A stretch of DNA of 59,063 bases from DAIODI01 sp036746875 (GCA_036746875.1 DAIODI010000001.1:1-59063), one strand, 5' to 3'. Counted from the first letter of the stretch, positions 16,140-25,682 are shown. The notes: generated by a model not told the origin, from the sequence alone. Made by a program: numbers and translations.

Positions 16140-17156
16140 TCAGCGCCAGCGCGCCTGCACGAGATCGACGATGGGACCGACGCCGGTGCGGACCGGATCG
16201 ACGCACGGCAGCCCATGCTCCGCCGATGTTTTGGCCAGCATGTCGCGCATCTCGGCCTCGCCCAGGGCCTGGGTGTTGATGGCGACGCCGACGCAGCGGA
16301 TCGCCGTGTTCGTCAGGCGGCCTTCCAGCACGGTCCGCTCGATCACCTCGCCAATCGAGGGCAGGGGATACTTCACCCCGCGCATCGTTGTGCGCGTGGG
16401 CTCGTGGCAGACCACGAAGGCGTCGGGCTGGGCGCCGTGCAGCAGCCCGAGCGTGACGCCGGCGAACGAGGGATGGAACAGCGAGCCCTGGCCCTCCACC
16501 ACGTCCCAGTGATCGGGGGCGTTTTCCGGGGTCAGCCACTCGGCCGCGCCGGCGATGAAGTCGGCCACCACGGCGTCGAGCGCCACGCCGCGTCCGGCGA
16601 TCAGGATTCCGGTCTGGCCGGTCGCGCGGAACGTGGAGTTCATGCCGCGCCGTCGCATCTCGATGTCGATGGCGAGCGCCGTGTACTTCTTGCCGACCGA
16701 ACAGTCGGTGCCGACGGTGAGCAGGCGGCGGCCTTCGCGCTTCACGCCCTTGCCGGTGTCGAACACGCGCGAGGTGTGGCGCACGTCATGGAGATGGCGC
16801 CCGGCGCGGTGCGCCGCCTCGGCCACCGCCGGGATCGAGCCCAGCCGCTTGTGCAGGCCGGTGGCCACATCCATGCCGGCGTCGAGGGCCTCGACGATCG
16901 AGGCCACCCAGTGATCGGGAAGCACGCCGCCGGCGTTGGCGACGCCGACGACCATCGTCTTCGCGCCCCGGTTTGCGGCCTCGGCGATGTCCATGTCGGG
17001 AAGGCCGCAGTCGGCCTGGCAGCCGGCGAGCCGCAGCTGGCCCACGCACCAGTCGCGCCGCCAGTCGACGACGCCCTGCGCGGTCTTGGCGGCGAGCTGG
17101 TCGGCGACGTCGCCGAGAAACATCAGGTAAGGCTTGAGGATCTCCACTCTGCGCAC
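16140..17156 (-). CDS. dgcN: D-glutamate N-acetyltransferase DgcN (DUF1611 family)
   Basis: A 338-aa DUF1611 protein. The N-terminus ILKPYLMFLGDVADQLAAKT and VVGVANAGGVLPDHW are family hallmarks. The C-terminal domain has a P-loop, TVGTDCSVGKKYTALAI, and HDVRHTSRVFDTGKGVKREG just before it. DgcN acetylates D-glutamate in the first step of the DgcN-DgcA pathway. Two in-frame GTGs (17156 and 17147) are possible starts and no ATG fits the family N-terminus. It begins 7 bases after the gpr stop and is followed at once by dgcA, so the three genes are probably co-transcribed. The DUF1611 call is firm; the function rests on the pairing. Confidence 0.78.
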   Translation of the reverse strand: MRRVEILKPYLMFLGDVADQLAAKTAQGVVDWRRDWCVGQLRLAGCQADCGLPDMDIAEAANRGAKTMVVGVANAGGVLPDHWVASIVEALDAGMDVATGLHKRLGSIPAVAEAAHRAGRHLHDVRHTSRVFDTGKGVKREGRRLLTVGTDCSVGKKYTALAIDIEMRRRGMNSTFRATGQTGILIAGRGVALDAVVADFIAGAAEWLTPENAPDHWDVVEGQGSLFHPSFAGVTLGLLHGAQPDAFVVCHEPTRTTMRGVKYPLPSIGEVIERTVLEGRLTNTAIRCVGVAINTQALGEAEMRDMLAKTSAEHGLPCVDPVRTGVGPIVDLVQARWR

Positions 17157-17163
17157 GCTTCGG

Positions 17164-20100
17164 TCAGTCCCTGTCGCGAACCTCGCGCCCCGCCGCCTGG
17201 CTGAGCAGCAGATACACCTTGCCGCTTTCGGACGCGAGGCAGGCGTCGACCAGGACGGAGCCGTCCTCGCTCTCCGAGATCGCATCGAGCAGGCGCTCGA
17301 ACAGGCGCACATAGGCGTCGATGCGGCCGCGGATCATCCGCTCGCTGGCGTATCGGGTCTTCGCCTGCCGGGAGAAGCTCGCCCCGCGCCGTGCGAACAG
17401 GTGGTGGATGTAGGCCTTGCGGTCTCCGGCGGCGTAGCGCTGCTCGAGATCGGCCGGAAGCTTCCCTTCCATCGCCTCCACGAGGTCGCGGGAGGCGGCG
17501 TTGAGCTTCGCCACCAGCGTTTCGGCCTCGCGGCTTGCGCCTTCGAGCGGATCGCCGGTCTCGCCCGAGTCGCCGCCGCCCGCCACCACCTCAAGGGCGG
17601 GGCCTGAACTCCGCTTGTCCTTGCTTCCCCGGGCGCCTGACGTCCTCTCTTGCGGAGTTTCGGACGCGGCGCCCTCAGCTTTTCCCGGGCTGGCGCCCTC
17701 CCTTCGGGGCGTGAACACGCCGGGCCCCGCCAGCCCCAGCGTGCCGGTCTGCCGGCGCACGACGTCGGCGAGCGCGTTGAGCGCGGTGATCTGGTCGGAG
17801 ACGACGCGGCGCATGGCGTCGGCGTTCTGGCGCGTTTCCTCCGGCAGTTCGAGGATGGCGCGCTTCAGTTCGTTGCGGACGAAGTCGACCTCGCGCACCA
17901 CCTGCTGGGCGGTCGCATGCAGCTCCTTGGCGGTCTCGCTGAATTCGCCCGCGGTCGCCGCGATGGCCTGGTTGATCGAAGCCATGAGGCGCTCGTGCTG
18001 CGACTGCAAGGTGCGGGCGGCGGCGGCGACCGCCTTGTCCGACACCTGCTCGAGGCGGCGGATTTCGTCCTGCAGGTTTTGCGAGGCGGCGTCGGTCTGC
18101 GAGACGAACAGCCGGCCGATCTCCTCGGTGCGCTGTTCGGCCTGCCCAAGACGATCGGAGATCGTGGCGGCGTAGGCGCGCATGGTCGCGTCCACCTCGG
18201 CATGCCGCTTGCCGAGCTGCTCCAGAAGACCGGCCAAGATATCCTCGCGACTGTGGACGAGCTGTTCGATCTCGGTGTTGAAGCGGTCGATCGACCGGTC
18301 GACCGAGGTCGAAACCTCCTGGAGCCGCGACGACAGGCGAAGGCCCGTCTGTTCGAGACGGCCCGTGAGTTCGGTCGAGACCGTCTCCAGCCGGCCGTCG
18401 AGGTCCTGCGCCGCTTCGCCGAGCTTGCCGGAGAGCAGCGACGAGGCGCGGCTGACGTGATCGGAGAACTTGAGCCCGGCCTCGTCGAGGCGGCGGCCCG
18501 AGCTGGTGACGCTCATTTCGAGGCTGGTGACGAAGGTGGACGACGCCTTGTCGAGTTCGGCGACGATCTCCTCGCGCGCCCCGTCGAGGCCCTGGCTGAA
18601 AGCGTTCCGCGCCCGGCCGAGCTCCTCGATGATGACGCCGGAGCGCTGGTCGAGGGCGTTGACGAAATCGCTCCTCGCCTTGCCAAGCTCTTCGGCCATC
18701 CGCAGGGTGCGCTCGTCGAGGGCGCGCACGAAGCCCTCGCCGGTGCCGTCCATCTTGCCGATCACCTCGGTGGTGATCTCCTCGAGCATGGAGGTCGCCA
18801 CGTCGAACCGCTTGCCCAGTTCGCGCGACGCGGCGTCGATGCGGATGAACATGGTCTCGCCGGAGCTCGACAGCTTCTGCACGATCTCCGAGGACGTCGA
18901 GGCGAACCGCTCGGCCATCTGGCCCGAGTGATCCTCGAGGTTCTTGTGCAGCCGCGCCGAGGTGCGGTCGAGTTCGCTCGACAGCTTCGACGCCATCTCT
19001 TCGAGGCGGCCCGACAGATTGGCCGAGGTGGTCTCGAGCTTGCCGGCGAGCCGCGTCGTGGTGGTGTCGAGGCGCGTCGAGACGTCGTCGATCTGGGTGG
19101 CGATGCGCGACGTGGTGGTGTCGAGAACGTCGCCAAGCCGCGCCGAGGTTTCGGCGAGCCGTCCGGTGACGTCGCCGGTGGTCTGGTCGACGCGGGCCGT
19201 CGTCTCCTCGAGCCGCCCGGTGATCTCGCCCGCCACCGTGTCGAGTTGCAGCGCCAGACGGTTCGTCGTCTCGTCGAGACGGGTCGCCAGCGCGGACGTG
19301 GCGAGGTCGAGTTCGGACAGCAGCGTGTTCGAGGTCTTGTCGAGGTTGCCGACCAGCGACAGTCTGGTCTCCTCGAGCTGCCCCGCCAGCGTGCGCGTCG
19401 TTTCGTCGAGACGGCCGGACAGCGTGCTGGCGGCGTCGTTGAGACGGCTGGTCAGCGCGCCGCTCGTCTGGTCGAGCTGGCTGCCCAGGGCGGAGGTGGT
19501 GCTTTCCAGCCGCTCGGCGAGCAGGCCGGTGACGTCCTCCAGCCGGCTGGTGAGCCGGCCCGTGGTCTCGTCGAGGCGGACGGACGTGTCCGCGGCGGCG
19601 GTCTCGAGCGCCTGGAGCAGGCTGGCCGAGGTGGTTTCCAGCCGCTCGGCCAGGCCCGACGAGGCTTCGGCGAAATAACCGGTGACCTGGCTTGAGGTGG
19701 ACTCAAGCCGCTCGGCCACGTCGCGGGCGGTGTGGTCGAGCTGTTCGGCGAGCTTGAGCGCAGTGTCGTCGAGCCGCGAGGTCATCGTGCCCGAGGCGCT
19801 GTCGAGGCGGGTGGCCAGCTGTTCGGTGGTCGATTCGAGCCGCGTGGTCATCTGGTCGGACGCGATGTCGAGCAGGTCCGACATGCGCGCGGTGACGCTT
19901 TCGAGCCGGGTGATCAGGCCGCCCGAGGTCTGCTCGATTTCGCTGGTGACGGACTGCGTCTGCGCGCTGAGATTCGCGGTGAGGTCGCCCGTGGCCTTCT
20001 CCACCCGCTCGAACACGCCGGCGGTGACGCGGTCGAGTTCCGCCGACATCGCCGACGTGCGCTGGCCAAGGCTCGAAAACAGCCGCTCGGTGGTGGAGTC

Positions 20101-21831
20101 GAGCTGCACGGCCATGCCGGCCGAAGCCTGGTCGAGGTAACTGGCCAGCTCCTGGCGGGCATGGCTGACGTTTTCGACGAACCGGCCCGACACCTCGACC
20201 AGGCGGTCGGAGAGGACGGCGCCGGTCTGCTCGACGCGCCGGGCGAACGTCTCGCTTGAACTTTCCAGCTTGTCGATCTGGGCGTTGAGTCCGGCGGCGC
20301 TTTGGGCGAGCTGCGCCCCGACCGCGCCGGCGGCCTGCTCGAGGCGGCCGAAAAGCTGCGTGGCGGTGCGGTCGAGCTCGGAGGACGTCTCCTGCGACTT
20401 TTGCCCCATGCGCGAAAACAGCGAAGCGGTGGTCGAGTCAAGCTGCGCCGTCATCGCCTGCGACGCCTGCTCCATGTACTGGTGCAGGTCGTCGCGGGCC
20501 CGTGCGACGTTCTGGACGAACTCGCCGGACGCCGACAGCAGGCGCTCCGACAGCTGGAGGCCCGTGCCTTCGATCTGCGCGGTGACGCGCTCGGTGGACC
20601 TCGCCATGGTCTCGGCGGCCTCGCCGGACGTGGCCTTGAGCAGATAGGCGGCGCTGTTGGCTGCCCCCTGGACCATCTCGTTGACCTGCGCGCCGGTGGT
20701 GCGCAGCGCCTCCGACAGCCCGGCGGTCATCCGCTCGACCTGGCGGGCGACATCGGCATTGACGGCGTTCAACTCGCCCGCGCCCTGCCGCAACTGACCG
20801 ACGACCGAGGCTTCAAGCCCCTTCACATGGTCGCTGAACTGCGCGCTCTCGGCTCGCAGCGCCTGGGTGGTCGCGGCGAGGTGTTCGATCCGTGAGCCGA
20901 GCGCTTCGGCGACCAGGCGCGCCTCGCCGTCGAGCGCGCCGGCGGCCTGGCCGATGCGCGCCACCTGCTCCCCGAGGCCGCTGGACGCCGCAGCCGCCCG
21001 GTTCGACAGCTCGTCCATGGTGCGGGCGAGTTCGTAAGTGGAGCCCTTCAGCCCCTGTTCAAGCGTGACGAGCGCCGAGGAGGCGTTGCCGATCACCGCC
21101 TCGAGGTGGGTGGTGTTCTCCATCAGCCGGCCGAGCAGCGGATTGGCCTCGCTTCCGAACACGGCGCCGGCCTCGTGCAACGCATTTCGCTGGTGCTCCA
21201 GTCCGGCGAGCAGGGAGCGGATGCGCTCCTCGTTGGCGCCGAACGCACGCTCGATGTTGGCGACCTCGCGATGCACCATGCCTTCGAGCTCGGCGGCGCG
21301 GCTGACCGCATGTTCGACCCCGCCGACGAGCTGTTCGATCTCGCCGCGCACGGTGGCGGCGATTGTCGTCAGCCCTTCGGTGGCGACGTCCTGCGGGCGG
21401 ATCAGACGCAGCGCCGTCTGCACCAGCGCTTCCGAAACGTTCTGAATCTGCTGGGCGCGCCACAGCAGGTAGGCGGCCGACCAAATGAGCAGGATCGGCA
21501 GCAGCAGCGCCATCAGCGCCACCGCCAGCGCCGGCGCCCCGGCCTGTTCGACCGCCGCCGGTTGCAGGCGGAACATCAGGAACGTGCAAAGCCCGATCCA
21601 CAGCAGCGAGGCCATGAAGGCGGCCCAGAACGGCGCGGCGGACGGGCGGCGGCGCAGACTGGCGACAAGCGCGGCCCCGCTCATCTCGTTTTCGTTGGCG
21701 GCGCGCGGCCGAGGTATCGGCGACCCTTCGGCCCCGACGCGGATCTCCGGTTCACGCCGGGCGGCGGCGCGGTCTTCCCGCCGGGTGGCCCGCCGCGGTC
21801 CGCGTCTCGTCTCGTTAGCTTCAATCGCCAT
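17164..21831 (-). CDS. gpr: Growth pole ring protein (GPR/RgsE-like), giant apolipoprotein-like helical membrane protein
   Basis: A 1555-aa protein with the layout of GPR of Agrobacterium and RgsE of Sinorhizobium, which form a ring at the growing pole and are needed for polar growth. A basic cytoplasmic N-terminus (1-65) precedes two transmembrane segments at about 67-87 and 101-124. A helical region of over 1200 residues follows. Around 685-1010 it consists of near-perfect 11-residue repeats such as RLDETTRTLAG, QLEETRLSLVG, NLDKTSNTLLS and RLDETTNRLAL. It ends in a small, more globular domain (about 1440-1555, ADLEQRYAAGDRKAYIHHLF). It is shorter than the roughly 2100-residue Agrobacterium protein. 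Gene symbol assigned by architecture; sequence comparison was not possible. Confidence 0.82.
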   Translation of the reverse strand: MAIEANETRRGPRRATRREDRAAARREPEIRVGAEGSPIPRPRAANENEMSGAALVASLRRRPSAAPFWAAFMASLLWIGLCTFLMFRLQPAAVEQAGAPALAVALMALLLPILLIWSAAYLLWRAQQIQNVSEALVQTALRLIRPQDVATEGLTTIAATVRGEIEQLVGGVEHAVSRAAELEGMVHREVANIERAFGANEERIRSLLAGLEHQRNALHEAGAVFGSEANPLLGRLMENTTHLEAVIGNASSALVTLEQGLKGSTYELARTMDELSNRAAAASSGLGEQVARIGQAAGALDGEARLVAEALGSRIEHLAATTQALRAESAQFSDHVKGLEASVVGQLRQGAGELNAVNADVARQVERMTAGLSEALRTTGAQVNEMVQGAANSAAYLLKATSGEAAETMARSTERVTAQIEGTGLQLSERLLSASGEFVQNVARARDDLHQYMEQASQAMTAQLDSTTASLFSRMGQKSQETSSELDRTATQLFGRLEQAAGAVGAQLAQSAAGLNAQIDKLESSSETFARRVEQTGAVLSDRLVEVSGRFVENVSHARQELASYLDQASAGMAVQLDSTTERLFSSLGQRTSAMSAELDRVTAGVFERVEKATGDLTANLSAQTQSVTSEIEQTSGGLITRLESVTARMSDLLDIASDQMTTRLESTTEQLATRLDSASGTMTSRLDDTALKLAEQLDHTARDVAERLESTSSQVTGYFAEASSGLAERLETTSASLLQALETAAADTSVRLDETTGRLTSRLEDVTGLLAERLESTTSALGSQLDQTSGALTSRLNDAASTLSGRLDETTRTLAGQLEETRLSLVGNLDKTSNTLLSELDLATSALATRLDETTNRLALQLDTVAGEITGRLEETTARVDQTTGDVTGRLAETSARLGDVLDTTTSRIATQIDDVSTRLDTTTTRLAGKLETTSANLSGRLEEMASKLSSELDRTSARLHKNLEDHSGQMAERFASTSSEIVQKLSSSGETMFIRIDAASRELGKRFDVATSMLEEITTEVIGKMDGTGEGFVRALDERTLRMAEELGKARSDFVNALDQRSGVIIEELGRARNAFSQGLDGAREEIVAELDKASSTFVTSLEMSVTSSGRRLDEAGLKFSDHVSRASSLLSGKLGEAAQDLDGRLETVSTELTGRLEQTGLRLSSRLQEVSTSVDRSIDRFNTEIEQLVHSREDILAGLLEQLGKRHAEVDATMRAYAATISDRLGQAEQRTEEIGRLFVSQTDAASQNLQDEIRRLEQVSDKAVAAAARTLQSQHERLMASINQAIAATAGEFSETAKELHATAQQVVREVDFVRNELKRAILELPEETRQNADAMRRVVSDQITALNALADVVRRQTGTLGLAGPGVFTPRREGASPGKAEGAASETPQERTSGARGSKDKRSSGPALEVVAGGGDSGETGDPLEGASREAETLVAKLNAASRDLVEAMEGKLPADLEQRYAAGDRKAYIHHLFARRGASFSRQAKTRYASERMIRGRIDAYVRLFERLLDAISESEDGSVLVDACLASESGKVYLLLSQAAGREVRDRD

Positions 21832-22312
21832 GTGAACTACCCATACACACCTTCAGTTCGCACTCAAACCTGCCGTCGGCCGATTGATGCGAAACTGGAC
21901 CCCATTCCCCCAACACACTGCAACGAAAGCGAAAAGACGGCGAGGAGCACCGAAACCGAAATGGCGTCTCCCCGAACCGCCGCCGAAGCCTGCAGGCAAG
22001 CGACACGCCGCTGTCCTGCAAACGAGTGCGGCGGGGTCTCCTCAACCTTTCGCCCGTAAAGGTAAACGATACCCCATTCGCCAGCGGTAATGAACAATCG
22101 TCGCTGGGCCATGATGGCTTATTTGAAACTTTGGTTAAAATTGTGGTTCAAAATGAAGCACGCCGGCGACCGCCGCGATCGCTTAACCTTCCGGCCGTGC
22201 GTTAACCCTGCGGAGCGTCGCGGACGTGTAACGTGATCACCGGCGGGAAGCGAGGGAAGGCGAAGGCGCAGTGGCGCCAAAGCGCGAGCGCACCGGCCCG
22301 GAGGCCATCGAC
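21832..22312. other. Divergent intergenic region between gpr and the HPt gene
   Basis: About 480 bases with no convincing gene. The part around 22110..22165 is markedly AT-rich for this window (TTTGAAACTTTGGTTAAAA, GTGGTTCAAAATG) and contains an inverted TTTGAA / TTCAAA pair, making it the best place for the divergent promoters. Two TTAACC half-sites (near 22183 and 22202) resemble CtrA half-sites but are not spaced as a full TTAA-N7-TTAA site. Confidence 0.5.
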
Positions 22313-22702
22313 ATGGACGCGCCTGCGAAGCCCAACCCGCGCCGCGCCATCGATGCGGCGGTGCTCGATCTCGATCATCTCGGCCGCTACACCATGGGCG
22401 ACCGGGCGCTGGAGCGGGAGCTGCTCGGGTTGTTCCTCGGCCAGACGCGCCAGTACGCCGACCGGCTGGCGCTGATCGACGATCCGCGCGACTGGAAGCT
22501 CGCCACCCATTCGATCAAGGGCGCGGCGCGATCGATCGGAGCCGGAAGGCTGGCGGCCTGCGCGCAATCGCTCGAAGACCTCGATCTCTTTGGCGATGCC
22601 GCCGGGCGGCGGATGCTGACCGCGGCGCTGTTGAGCGAGCTCGCCGCGTGCGAGCAGGCGATCGCAGGGCTCCTTTCGCGGGCGCGCGGCGCAGCCGCCT
22701 GA
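22313..22702 (+). CDS. HPt (histidine phosphotransfer) domain protein
   Basis: A small four-helix HPt protein (129 aa from the ATG). The phosphorylation site is in HSIKGAARSIGAGRL, matching the HxxKGxxxxxG consensus. The rest is helical and alanine-rich. Such proteins relay phosphate between a hybrid kinase and a response regulator. The ATG at 22313 has GGAGG eight bases upstream; a GTG at 22271 is the alternative and would add 14 residues. It is not the ChpT type, and its partners are not evident nearby, although the CckA hybrid kinase lies in this window. No regulator gene is adjacent. Confidence 0.8.
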   Translation: MDAPAKPNPRRAIDAAVLDLDHLGRYTMGDRALERELLGLFLGQTRQYADRLALIDDPRDWKLATHSIKGAARSIGAGRLAACAQSLEDLDLFGDAAGRRMLTAALLSELAACEQAIAGLLSRARGAAA

Positions 22703-22849
22703 CCGGCGTTGCGGCGCATCCGGCGGCGGCCCAAGGGGCCGCTTGTGTTGTCCCCGGCGATCTCCTAAAAACCGGCGTCCCGCGCGCTGCCCGCCATGTG
22801 CGCTGGAGTAAGCCAATCCCGGCCGCAACGGTAGTTTCAGAGCATCGCC

Positions 22850-23170
22850 ATGGTGAAGATCACGTTTGTTCAAAAGGACGGCGCACGGCAGGACGTCGAC
22901 GGTCAGCCCGGAATGACGGTGATGGAAGCGGCCGTGAAGGCCATGGTGCCGGGCATCGACGCCGACTGCGGCGGTGCGTGCGCCTGCGCCACCTGCCATG
23001 TCTATGTCGAACCGGAATGGCTGGAGAAGGTCGGCAAGCGCAACGAGATGGAGGAGGACATGCTGGACTTCGCCTTCGACGTCCGCGACAACTCGCGGCT
23101 CTCCTGCCAGATCAAGATTTCCGACGCGATCGACGGGATGGTGGTCAAGGTGCCGGAAAAGCAGTTCTGA
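22850..23170 (+). CDS. [2Fe-2S] ferredoxin, adrenodoxin type
   Basis: A 106-aa electron carrier. The cluster ligands are in CGGACACATCHVYV (C-x5-C-x2-C) with the fourth Cys in RLSCQIKISDAIDG. MVKITFVQKDG at the N-terminus and the beta-grasp pattern are normal for FdxB/putidaredoxin-like ferredoxins. It is followed 57 bases downstream by a ferredoxin-NADP+ reductase, which is the obvious partner. Together they could supply electrons to P450s, Fe-S assembly or sulfur assimilation. A second ferredoxin with nearly the same cluster motif is at 35003. Confidence 0.93.
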   Translation: MVKITFVQKDGARQDVDGQPGMTVMEAAVKAMVPGIDADCGGACACATCHVYVEPEWLEKVGKRNEMEEDMLDFAFDVRDNSRLSCQIKISDAIDGMVVKVPEKQF

Positions 23171-23227
23171 ACCTGAATCCGGTATCGGCTTCAAGGCTTT
23201 GTCATTGCTGAACTTCTGGGGATTTGA

Positions 23228-24256
23228 ATGTCTGAGGCTTCGATTTCCACCGACGTGGTGATCATTGGCGCTGGCCCATGCGGCCTGTTCGCCGTGTTCG
23301 AACTCGGTCTGCTCGACGTGAAATGCCACGTCATCGATATTCTCGACCGGCCCGGCGGCCAGTGCGCCGAGCTTTACCCGGAAAAGCCGATCTACGACAT
23401 CCCCGCGCTCCCCATCGTTACCGGCCAGGAGCTGGTGGACCGGCTGATGCAGCAGATCAAGCCGTTCGCGCCCGTGTTTCACTACAACCAGATGGTGACC
23501 GAGCTTCACACGCACGACGACGGCGCGTTCACCGTGAGGACCGACGGCGGGCTCGACTTCCGCTGCAAGGCCGTGGTCATCGCCGCCGGCGGCGGCAGCT
23601 TCCAGCCCAAGAAGCCGCCGATCCCCGGCATCGACGCCTATGAAGGCACGTCCGTGTTCTATTCGGTGAAGAAGATGGAGGCGCTGCGCGGCCGCCATAT
23701 CCTCATCGTCGGCGGCGGCGCCTCGGCGCTCGACTGGACGCTGAACCTGCACCCGATCGCCGGCTCGGTGACGCTCCTGCACCGCCGCGACGAGTTTCGC
23801 GCCGCGCCGGACAGCGTGAACCGCATGCGCAAGCTTGTCGCCGACGGGGCGATGAAACTGCACATCGGCCAGGTGACGGGTCTGAAGGGCGCGAACGGCC
23901 TGCTGGAGGCGGCGGTGGTGAAGGGCGCCGAGGGGACCTTCGACGTCCCCTGCGACGCCATGCTGCCGTTCTTCGGCCTCACCATGAAGCTCGGCCCGGT
24001 CGCGGAGTGGGGCCTGAACCTCAACGAGAACCTGGTGCGCGTGGACACCGAGAAGTTCCAGACCTCGACGCCCGGCATCTTCGCCATCGGCGACATCAAC
24101 TGGTATCCCGGCAAGCTGAAGTTGATCCTCTCCGGCTTCCATGAGGCGGCGCTGATGGCGCAGGAAGTGTTCCGCCTGAAGAATCCCGGTGAGCGGCTGG
24201 TGTTCCAGTACACCACATCGAGCACCAACCTGCAGAAAAAGCTTGGCGTTTCCTGA
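23228..24256 (+). CDS. Ferredoxin-NADP+ reductase, thioredoxin-reductase-like
   Basis: A 342-aa FAD/NADPH protein of the TrxR-like FNR type (YumC-like), lacking the CxxC of true thioredoxin reductase. The FAD loop is VVIIGAGPCGLFAVFELG; DRPGGQCAELYPEKPIYDIP follows, a hallmark of this FNR group. The NADPH loop is ILIVGGGASALDW, and the second FAD site is IFAIGDINWYPGKLKLILSG. It transfers electrons between NADPH and ferredoxin. It lies directly after the ferredoxin gene and is presumably co-transcribed with it. Confidence 0.93.
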   Translation: MSEASISTDVVIIGAGPCGLFAVFELGLLDVKCHVIDILDRPGGQCAELYPEKPIYDIPALPIVTGQELVDRLMQQIKPFAPVFHYNQMVTELHTHDDGAFTVRTDGGLDFRCKAVVIAAGGGSFQPKKPPIPGIDAYEGTSVFYSVKKMEALRGRHILIVGGGASALDWTLNLHPIAGSVTLLHRRDEFRAAPDSVNRMRKLVADGAMKLHIGQVTGLKGANGLLEAAVVKGAEGTFDVPCDAMLPFFGLTMKLGPVAEWGLNLNENLVRVDTEKFQTSTPGIFAIGDINWYPGKLKLILSGFHEAALMAQEVFRLKNPGERLVFQYTTSSTNLQKKLGVS

Positions 24257-24361
24257 CGCTCCTTCGCTCCGGCTGATGCTTTCGCCGCCTTGCGCGAACG
24301 GATGTTTCTCCGGATAACCCCATGGCCGCCGGTTGGCGGTTTCATGTGGTGGAGGCTTCAG

Positions 24362-24562
24362 ATGACGCAGAACATCGGCACTGTGGATCGGGCGCTGCGG
24401 GCGGCCGTGGGGCTTGCGCTGATCCTGTGGGCCATCATGGGGGCAGGGGCGTGGAGCTGGATCGGCTGGATCGGGATTGTCGCTCTCGCCACCGCCGCCA
24501 TCGGCTGGTGCGGCGCCTACAGGCTGTTCGGGATCAGCACCTGCCCGGTGAAGCGCGCCTGA
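24362..24562 (+). CDS. DUF2892 family membrane protein
   Basis: A 66-aa protein with two hydrophobic segments. It opens MTQNIGTVDRALRAAVG and ends WCGAYRLFGISTCPVKRA, both standard for DUF2892 (the membrane part of YgaP-like proteins). GGAGG precedes the ATG at 24362; the frame is open upstream to 24290 without a family match. Function unknown; in some species the domain is fused to rhodanese. It follows the FNR gene by about 100 bases. Confidence 0.88.
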   Translation: MTQNIGTVDRALRAAVGLALILWAIMGAGAWSWIGWIGIVALATAAIGWCGAYRLFGISTCPVKRA

Positions 24563-24572
24563 GCCTTGCGCC

Positions 24573-25682
24573 TCACATCCGGCCGTAGCTGCGCATCAGG
24601 TCCACCAGGTCGCCGTGCGGCAGGGCGCGCACGGTGACGCCGTTCGCCCCGGTCATCGTCTCGTTGGCGATCATGGCGTCGAGGATCGCCTCCTCGGTGG
24701 CCTCGACGGTTGCGGCGAACAGCGGGTCCATCGCCGCATTGGTGAGGAAGCGCATGGACCGCACCGCCGCGCCCGCCCCGAACACCTCCGGGTTGGCCGT
24801 CGACAAGGCGATGAAGATATCGCCCGAGCCGTTGTGGGCGATCCCTCCGGTGCGCGCGACGCCAAGCCCGATGCGCCGGGCGATCCGCTTCAACTGGTGC
24901 GGCAGGAGCGGCGCGTCGGTGATCGCCACGGCGATGATCGATCCCGCAGGCGTCGAGCGCACCTCGCCGCCCCTGATGTGCCGGCCCACGGGCGCGCCCA
25001 GCACCATGAGTTCCGGCCGGATGCCGAAGTTCGCCTGCACGAAGACGCCGACGGTGAACGTCTCCCCGGCGGTTTCGGCGCGCCTCGACGATGAGCCGGA
25101 GCCGCCCTTGAAGTCGTAGGCGATCATCCCCGTCCCGCCGCCGACGCTGCCCAGTTCGACGGCGCCGCCGCGCGCGCCATCGAGGGCGGCGAAAACGTGC
25201 TCGTCCTTCACATGGAAGCCGTTGATGTCGTTCAGCTCGCCGTCATAGGTCTCGCCGGCGATGGGAAGACCCCAGGCCTGCGCGGTCGCGACCATCTCGC
25301 GCACCAGCCATTTCGCCGTGGCGTCGCGCGCAAGGCCCACCGCGTGCGTGTTGGTGATGGTGACGGGGCCTTCCGCCTGGCCCGACTCCTCCACCCAGGC
25401 GAGCCCGGTGAGTTCGCCGTTGCCGTTCAGCACCGCGCTTCCCGCCGCGCAAGGCGAGGCGACGCCCGCCCGGCCGCGCGGCAGGATGGCGGTGACGCCG
25501 GTGCGCACCGGCCCCTGGCCCACGATCAGCGGGCCGTCTCCGGCGATGATCGTCGCATATCCCACCTCGACGCCGGGAACGTCGGTGATGGCGTTGGCTT
25601 CTCCGGGTTGGCCCGCAAGCGGCAGGCCGAGGCCGCGGCCGCGCAGCTTGCCGGCGGGGGTCGATTTCCACAGCGAGGACAT
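24573..25682 (-). CDS. P1 family peptidase (DmpA-like aminopeptidase, self-processing)
   Basis: A 369-aa member of family S58. These Ntn-type peptidases cleave themselves between Gly and Ser to form two chains, and remove N-terminal D- or L-residues or beta-amino acids. The expected cleavage site is in TPAGSIIAVAITDAPLLPHQ, where Ser becomes the nucleophile. NAITDVPGVEVGYATI, NGNGELTGLAWVEESG and SVGGGTGMIAYDFKGG are other conserved segments. The ATG at 25682 is preferred to one 16 codons upstream that lacks a ribosome site. Convergent with the DUF2892 gene. Confidence 0.9.
   Translation of the reverse strand: MSSLWKSTPAGKLRGRGLGLPLAGQPGEANAITDVPGVEVGYATIIAGDGPLIVGQGPVRTGVTAILPRGRAGVASPCAAGSAVLNGNGELTGLAWVEESGQAEGPVTITNTHAVGLARDATAKWLVREMVATAQAWGLPIAGETYDGELNDINGFHVKDEHVFAALDGARGGAVELGSVGGGTGMIAYDFKGGSGSSSRRAETAGETFTVGVFVQANFGIRPELMVLGAPVGRHIRGGEVRSTPAGSIIAVAITDAPLLPHQLKRIARRIGLGVARTGGIAHNGSGDIFIALSTANPEVFGAGAAVRSMRFLTNAAMDPLFAATVEATEEAILDAMIANETMTGANGVTVRALPHGDLVDLMRSYGRM

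Noticed and set aside
17650..19695. A 681-codon plus-strand frame with regular repeats
   Set aside because: It mirrors the hendecad repeats of gpr on the other strand; the true protein is on the minus strand.
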